Source: VXRJ01 sp965246995
Lineage (GTDB): Bacteria; Acidobacteriota; Vicinamibacteria; Vicinamibacterales; UBA8438
Direction: 5' to 3'
Assembly: GCA_965246995.1 (NCBI GenBank)
Contig: OZ252008.1
Span: 4,278,001-4,342,000 of the forward strand
DNA length: 64,000 bases
Shown: one piece after another, positions 61,477 through 64,000 of the stretch
Numbering within the stretch: the stretch's first letter is position 1
Layout: every line of letters begins with the position of its first letter
The notes under the pieces: model-generated
What the model was told of the DNA's origin: nothing
Seen by the model: only the letters and a program-made list of their open reading frames with translations
Database searches by the model: none
Program-made: the position numbers and the translations under genes

Positions 61477-62130
61477 GTGACTTTCAGCCGCGGGCGGCGC
61501 ATCGCCGCCGAAGCGATCGGTACCTTCGCCCTGGTCTTCGCCGGCACGAGCGCGATCGTCGTGGACCGCATCACCAGCGGCGATGTCACCCACTTCGGCG
61601 TAGCCCTCGCCTTCGGCCTGATCGTCATGACGATGATCTATGCGATCGGCGACATCTCCGGCGCCCATATCAACCCGGCGGTGACCGTCGGCTTCTGGGT
61701 CTCCGGCCGCTTCCCGCGCCGCGAAGTCCCGTATTACGTCGCCGGCCAGTGCGCCGGGGCGGGGGCCGCCAGCCTGACCGTCGCCGCCCTGTTCACTCGC
61801 GCGTCGGGTCTGGGTGCGACAGCTCCCGCCGGCGATGTCTGGCAGTCTTTCGCGCTCGAAGTGGTGCTGACGGCGCTGCTGGTGTTCGTCGTTCTCGGGG
61901 TGTCCACCGGGGCGAGCGAGAAAAGGATCACCGCCGGCATCGCGGTCGGGGCCGCCGTCGGTCTGTTCGCGCTGGTCGGCGGCCCGATCTCAGGGGCCTC
62001 GATGAATCCCGCGCGGTCCCTGGGACCCGCCCTCGTCAGCGCGGATCTCCATCACCTGTGGATCTATCTGACCGCGCCCTTCTTCGGCGCCGTCCTCGCC
62101 GCCGGAACCGCGAAATGCCTCCGGGGATGA
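61477..62130 (+). CDS. MIP-family aquaporin/glycerol facilitator
   Basis: This 217-residue membrane protein starts at GTG 61477, with GGAGG upstream. It has six hydrophobic helices and two NPA signatures: SGAHINPAVTVGFWVSGRF (66-68) and SGASMNPARSLGPALVSAD (177-179). After the second NPA comes R-S-L-G-P, as in water-specific AqpZ-like channels, rather than the Asp of glycerol facilitators. It conducts water or small solutes across the inner membrane. The only clear channel or transporter in the window apart from the TonB and barrel proteins. Confidence 0.9.
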   Translation: MTFSRGRRIAAEAIGTFALVFAGTSAIVVDRITSGDVTHFGVALAFGLIVMTMIYAIGDISGAHINPAVTVGFWVSGRFPRREVPYYVAGQCAGAGAASLTVAALFTRASGLGATAPAGDVWQSFALEVVLTALLVFVVLGVSTGASEKRITAGIAVGAAVGLFALVGGPISGASMNPARSLGPALVSADLHHLWIYLTAPFFGAVLAAGTAKCLRG

Positions 62131-62179
62131 CCGGTCCGATTGCACGCACCTTCGCGGACCGGGGATAACTGGCGCAACG

Positions 62180-63049
62180 TCAGTCGCCCGCGAGTTCCGC
62201 GTAGACGGCGGTGAGGAACCGCTCGGGGTCGCCCCACTTGGCTTCGTACTCGGACGTCGGACCGGCCGACACCACGTCGTCGTAGCTCGCACCGTTGGCG
62301 ACAAGCGCCGACACCTTCGCCTTGACGTCTATGACCATGTCGCGGAACTCGATGACGTCTTCACGACTGGACACGACACCGTGCCCCGGCACGATGCTGG
62401 TGTCCGGACCGGCCATACCGGCCGCGATGCCGAGGGCCTCGATGGTGCCGTCGAGCGTTCCGCCGTTGTTACGGTCGATCACCGGGAAGGCGACGGTCCG
62501 GAACACGTCGCCCAGGTGCAGCACGTCCGAGCCCTGGAAGTGGATGAAGGTGTCGCCGTCGGTATGCGCCGGCGGCACCGGAATCAGGTGGACGTCCTCG
62601 CCGTTGAGGTGGATCTTCACTGGCTCGTTGAAGGTCAGCACCGGCAGCGCCACATCGGGCAGGGTCTCCGCCAGGCGCAGGCGGACGCGCTCCTGAGCCA
62701 CGATGTCGATCCCCATCCGCCCCATGTTCTCGTTGCCGCCGGTGTGGTCGCCGTGGACGTGAGTGTTGATCAGGAAGCGGATGTTGCCGTTCGAGATGCC
62801 ACCGATCGCCTCGACGATGCGGTCCGTGAGCGGGGCGAACTGATCGTCGATCATTATGACCCCGTCGTCGCCGATCGACAGACCGATGTTCCCGCCGCGT
62901 CCGGCCAGATAGTGGAAGGTGCCCGCGACGTGGTGCGTGGAGATCTCCACCGCGTCCCAGTCGACGTTCTGCTGGGCGCGGGGCGTGTAGACGACGACGA
63001 ACACGGCGACCAGGGCAAAGGCGACGGCGACGAGCAGTCTGCGTGGCAT
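62180..63049 (-). CDS. Exported metallo-beta-lactamase-fold hydrolase
   Basis: This is 289 residues from ATG 63049, with GGAGG upstream; signal peptide LLVAVAFALVAVFVVVYTPR. The metal motif NTHVHGDH has His97, His99, Asp101 and His102, and the later ligands lie in PPAHTDGDTFIHF and VPGHG. It resembles the SoxH/quinoprotein relay MBL-like proteins seen near PQQ genes, which may explain its position after a PQQ dehydrogenase; this is inference. Different from the cytoplasmic copy at 38807. Confidence 0.87.
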   Translation of the reverse strand: MPRRLLVAVAFALVAVFVVVYTPRAQQNVDWDAVEISTHHVAGTFHYLAGRGGNIGLSIGDDGVIMIDDQFAPLTDRIVEAIGGISNGNIRFLINTHVHGDHTGGNENMGRMGIDIVAQERVRLRLAETLPDVALPVLTFNEPVKIHLNGEDVHLIPVPPAHTDGDTFIHFQGSDVLHLGDVFRTVAFPVIDRNNGGTLDGTIEALGIAAGMAGPDTSIVPGHGVVSSREDVIEFRDMVIDVKAKVSALVANGASYDDVVSAGPTSEYEAKWGDPERFLTAVYAELAGD

Positions 63050-63164
63050 GAATGTCCCTCCAGTGGGAGCGGGTCGACTGTCCGTGCGTGCCCACGCCGC
63101 GCGAGGAACCACGGGGGCCGCGCTTCCCGAAGCCATTCTATATGCCTGTCGCCCGCTGTGGCGG

Positions 63165-63239
63165 CTAAGGGAGCGTATCGAACGGGTCGACCACCGGAAC
63201 GCCGAGGGGCGCGAAGTCGCGCAGTGGGTACACCTCGGA
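63165..63239 (-). pseudogene. PIN-domain (VapC/FitB-like) toxin C-terminal remnant
   Basis: About 25 codons after the antitoxin stop read VYPLRDFAPLGVPVVDPFD and end at TAG 63165-63167. The pattern R-D-F-x-x-L-G-V-x-V-V-x-P-F/W is the usual last strand and tail of VapC/FitB PIN toxins (TRNxRDF...GVxVxNP). All the catalytic part is missing. Confidence 0.55.
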
Positions 63240-63241
63240 AT

Positions 63242-63484
63242 CTACAATCCGGGGTCGCGGGGCGGAGTGCAAATGCGCTCGAACACCTCGTCGTCCACAA
63301 TCGGCATGGAGCAGAGTAGATTGCCGAACGACGGAACCCGACGGAGCCGGTCCCATTCCTCGACACTAACGATGACCGCCCGGGGCTTGCCGTGGCGGGT
63401 GATCACGGCGGCGTTGCCCTCGGCTGCCGCTTCCACCAGCGCCGAGAGGTTGGCCTTGGCGTTGCGTAAACCAATCTGCTTCAA
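63242..63484 (-). CDS. Phd/YefM-family type II antitoxin
   Basis: This is 80 residues from TTG 63484, with AAAGAG upstream. The N-terminus KQIGLRNAKANLSALVEAAA is the family's DNA-binding part, followed by GNAAVITRHGKPRAVIVSVE and the C-terminal toxin-binding tail PSFGNLLCSMP and TPPRDPGL. The usual toxin gene should follow on the same strand, but only a PIN-domain remnant is there, so it is now an orphan antitoxin or regulator. Confidence 0.88.
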   Translation of the reverse strand: MKQIGLRNAKANLSALVEAAAEGNAAVITRHGKPRAVIVSVEEWDRLRRVPSFGNLLCSMPIVDDEVFERICTPPRDPGL

Positions 63485-63565
63485 GTGAGCTCTTTTGAAG
63501 ACACTATCGTAGTCAGTACAATCCAGGTCACGCGGAATATCCTCCTGGAGCCTGGAGGGACAGGA

Positions 63566-64000
63566 CCATGCGAAGACTAGGGCGCAACGTCGGGCGGACG
63601 GTCGTCGTGTTCGCGCTGTTCGGATTGGCGGCGGGGTGCGCGGCGCCGGCCGGCGAATCGGCGGCGGCATACACCGAGGTGGAGTGGCCGATTCCGGCGA
63701 TGACGGTCGCCGACTCGCCGACGGTCTGGAACTTCGGGCAGGTGGTCGCGGTGGCGACCGGCGCCAACGGGAACATCCTGATGCTGCAGCGGCAGCGGCA
63801 TCCCATCCTGGAGTTCGCACCGGACGGCACGTTCGTCCGGGCCTGGGGCGACGGATTGTTCAGCCACGGCAAGGTGGCCGGCGTCCCGCCGGAGAACCGC
63901 GCGCCGGGCGCGTCCGGCTACTCGGCGGTCTACGGCGCGGCCGGCTGCCAGCATTGCGGAGCCCACGCGATCCGCGTCGACCCGGACGGCAACGTCTGGG
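63566..64000 (+). CDS. NHL-propeller lipoprotein, N-terminal part (cut by window edge)
   Basis: The frame is open from ATG 63566 to the right edge, giving 145 residues. GGAGGG precedes the start. Lipobox GLAAGC places the lipid Cys at about residue 24. The mature part has VWNFGQVVAVATGANGNILM, RHPILEFAPDGTFVRAWGDG, and then AGCQHCGAHAIRVDPDGNVW, an NHL-type repeat pattern like that of 39594-40736. It is divergent from the antitoxin gene. The CxxC pair in the loop could bind metal. Confidence 0.82.

Noticed and set aside
63050..63241. A further gene on the plus strand between the metallo-hydrolase and the antitoxin
   Set aside because: Open frames there have no start signal or family resemblance; only the toxin remnant on the minus strand is supported.

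Overview
The window is GC-rich bacterial DNA, and almost every protein in it is predicted to be exported. I infer an Acidobacteriota member, perhaps of the Vicinamibacteria group. The reasons are the multi-domain DUF1587/DUF1595/DUF1592/DUF1588/DUF1585 cytochromes paired with TAT-type DUF1552 proteins, a TonB receptor with a CarboxypepD_reg-like N-terminus, CRTAC1/ASPIC lipoproteins, PQQ dehydrogenases and exported ankyrin proteins. No rRNA, tRNA or ribosomal protein gene is present, so the lineage rests on gene content alone.

Layout. 1-807: start of a DUF1592 cytochrome, cut by the window edge. 1042-6781: two copies of a pair made of a c-type cytochrome/copper-monooxygenase-like protein and a secreted partner, in opposite orientations around a Tyr-rich repeat protein and a small membrane protein. 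6983-10652: a hemB 3' remnant coupled to a CRTAC1 lipoprotein and a TPR lipoprotein. 10765-16225 (minus) and 18880-24348 (plus): two complete DUF1592 - DUF1552 - exported ankyrin cassettes flanking a PQQ dehydrogenase; a DUF3179 gene follows. 25814-29102: a decayed TonB-receptor remnant and a second TonB receptor broken by one amber codon. 29254-32960: an ankyrin protein and a PQQ dehydrogenase. 33102-33818: a SMUG1-type uracil-DNA glycosylase. 33864-38789: a third DUF1592-DUF1552 pair followed by cytochrome c'-like and VOC genes. 38807-40736: a metallo-hydrolase and an NHL-propeller protein. 40741-47629: a fourth DUF1592-DUF1552-ankyrin cassette, split by an insertion sequence. 47633-50406: DUF481 beta-barrel and tannase/feruloyl esterase-like genes. 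50443-57688: Fic protein, a TolB-like/CBM9/DUF5916 fusion, two VOC proteins and a small secreted protein. 57701-64000: epimerase, third PQQ dehydrogenase, an aquaporin, a metallo-hydrolase, an orphan Phd antitoxin beside a toxin remnant, and the start of an NHL lipoprotein.

Working together (inference). The region looks like a periplasm/outer-membrane oxidation island. Quinoproteins, multi-domain haem proteins and copper-monooxygenase-like proteins could oxidise organic substrates, with a TonB receptor, a tannase-like esterase, DUF481 and DUF5916 barrels handling uptake or surface attack. The strongest candidate for an undescribed system is the repeated three-gene cassette: Sec-exported two-haem DUF1592 protein, TAT-type DUF1552 protein, and exported ankyrin-repeat protein.

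A second theme is gene decay and mobile DNA: a 63-bp double-hairpin element that sits in coding sequence in a constant frame, an insertion sequence with a duplicated right end, a nonsense-mutated TonB receptor, and remnants of hemB, a TonB receptor and a PIN toxin.
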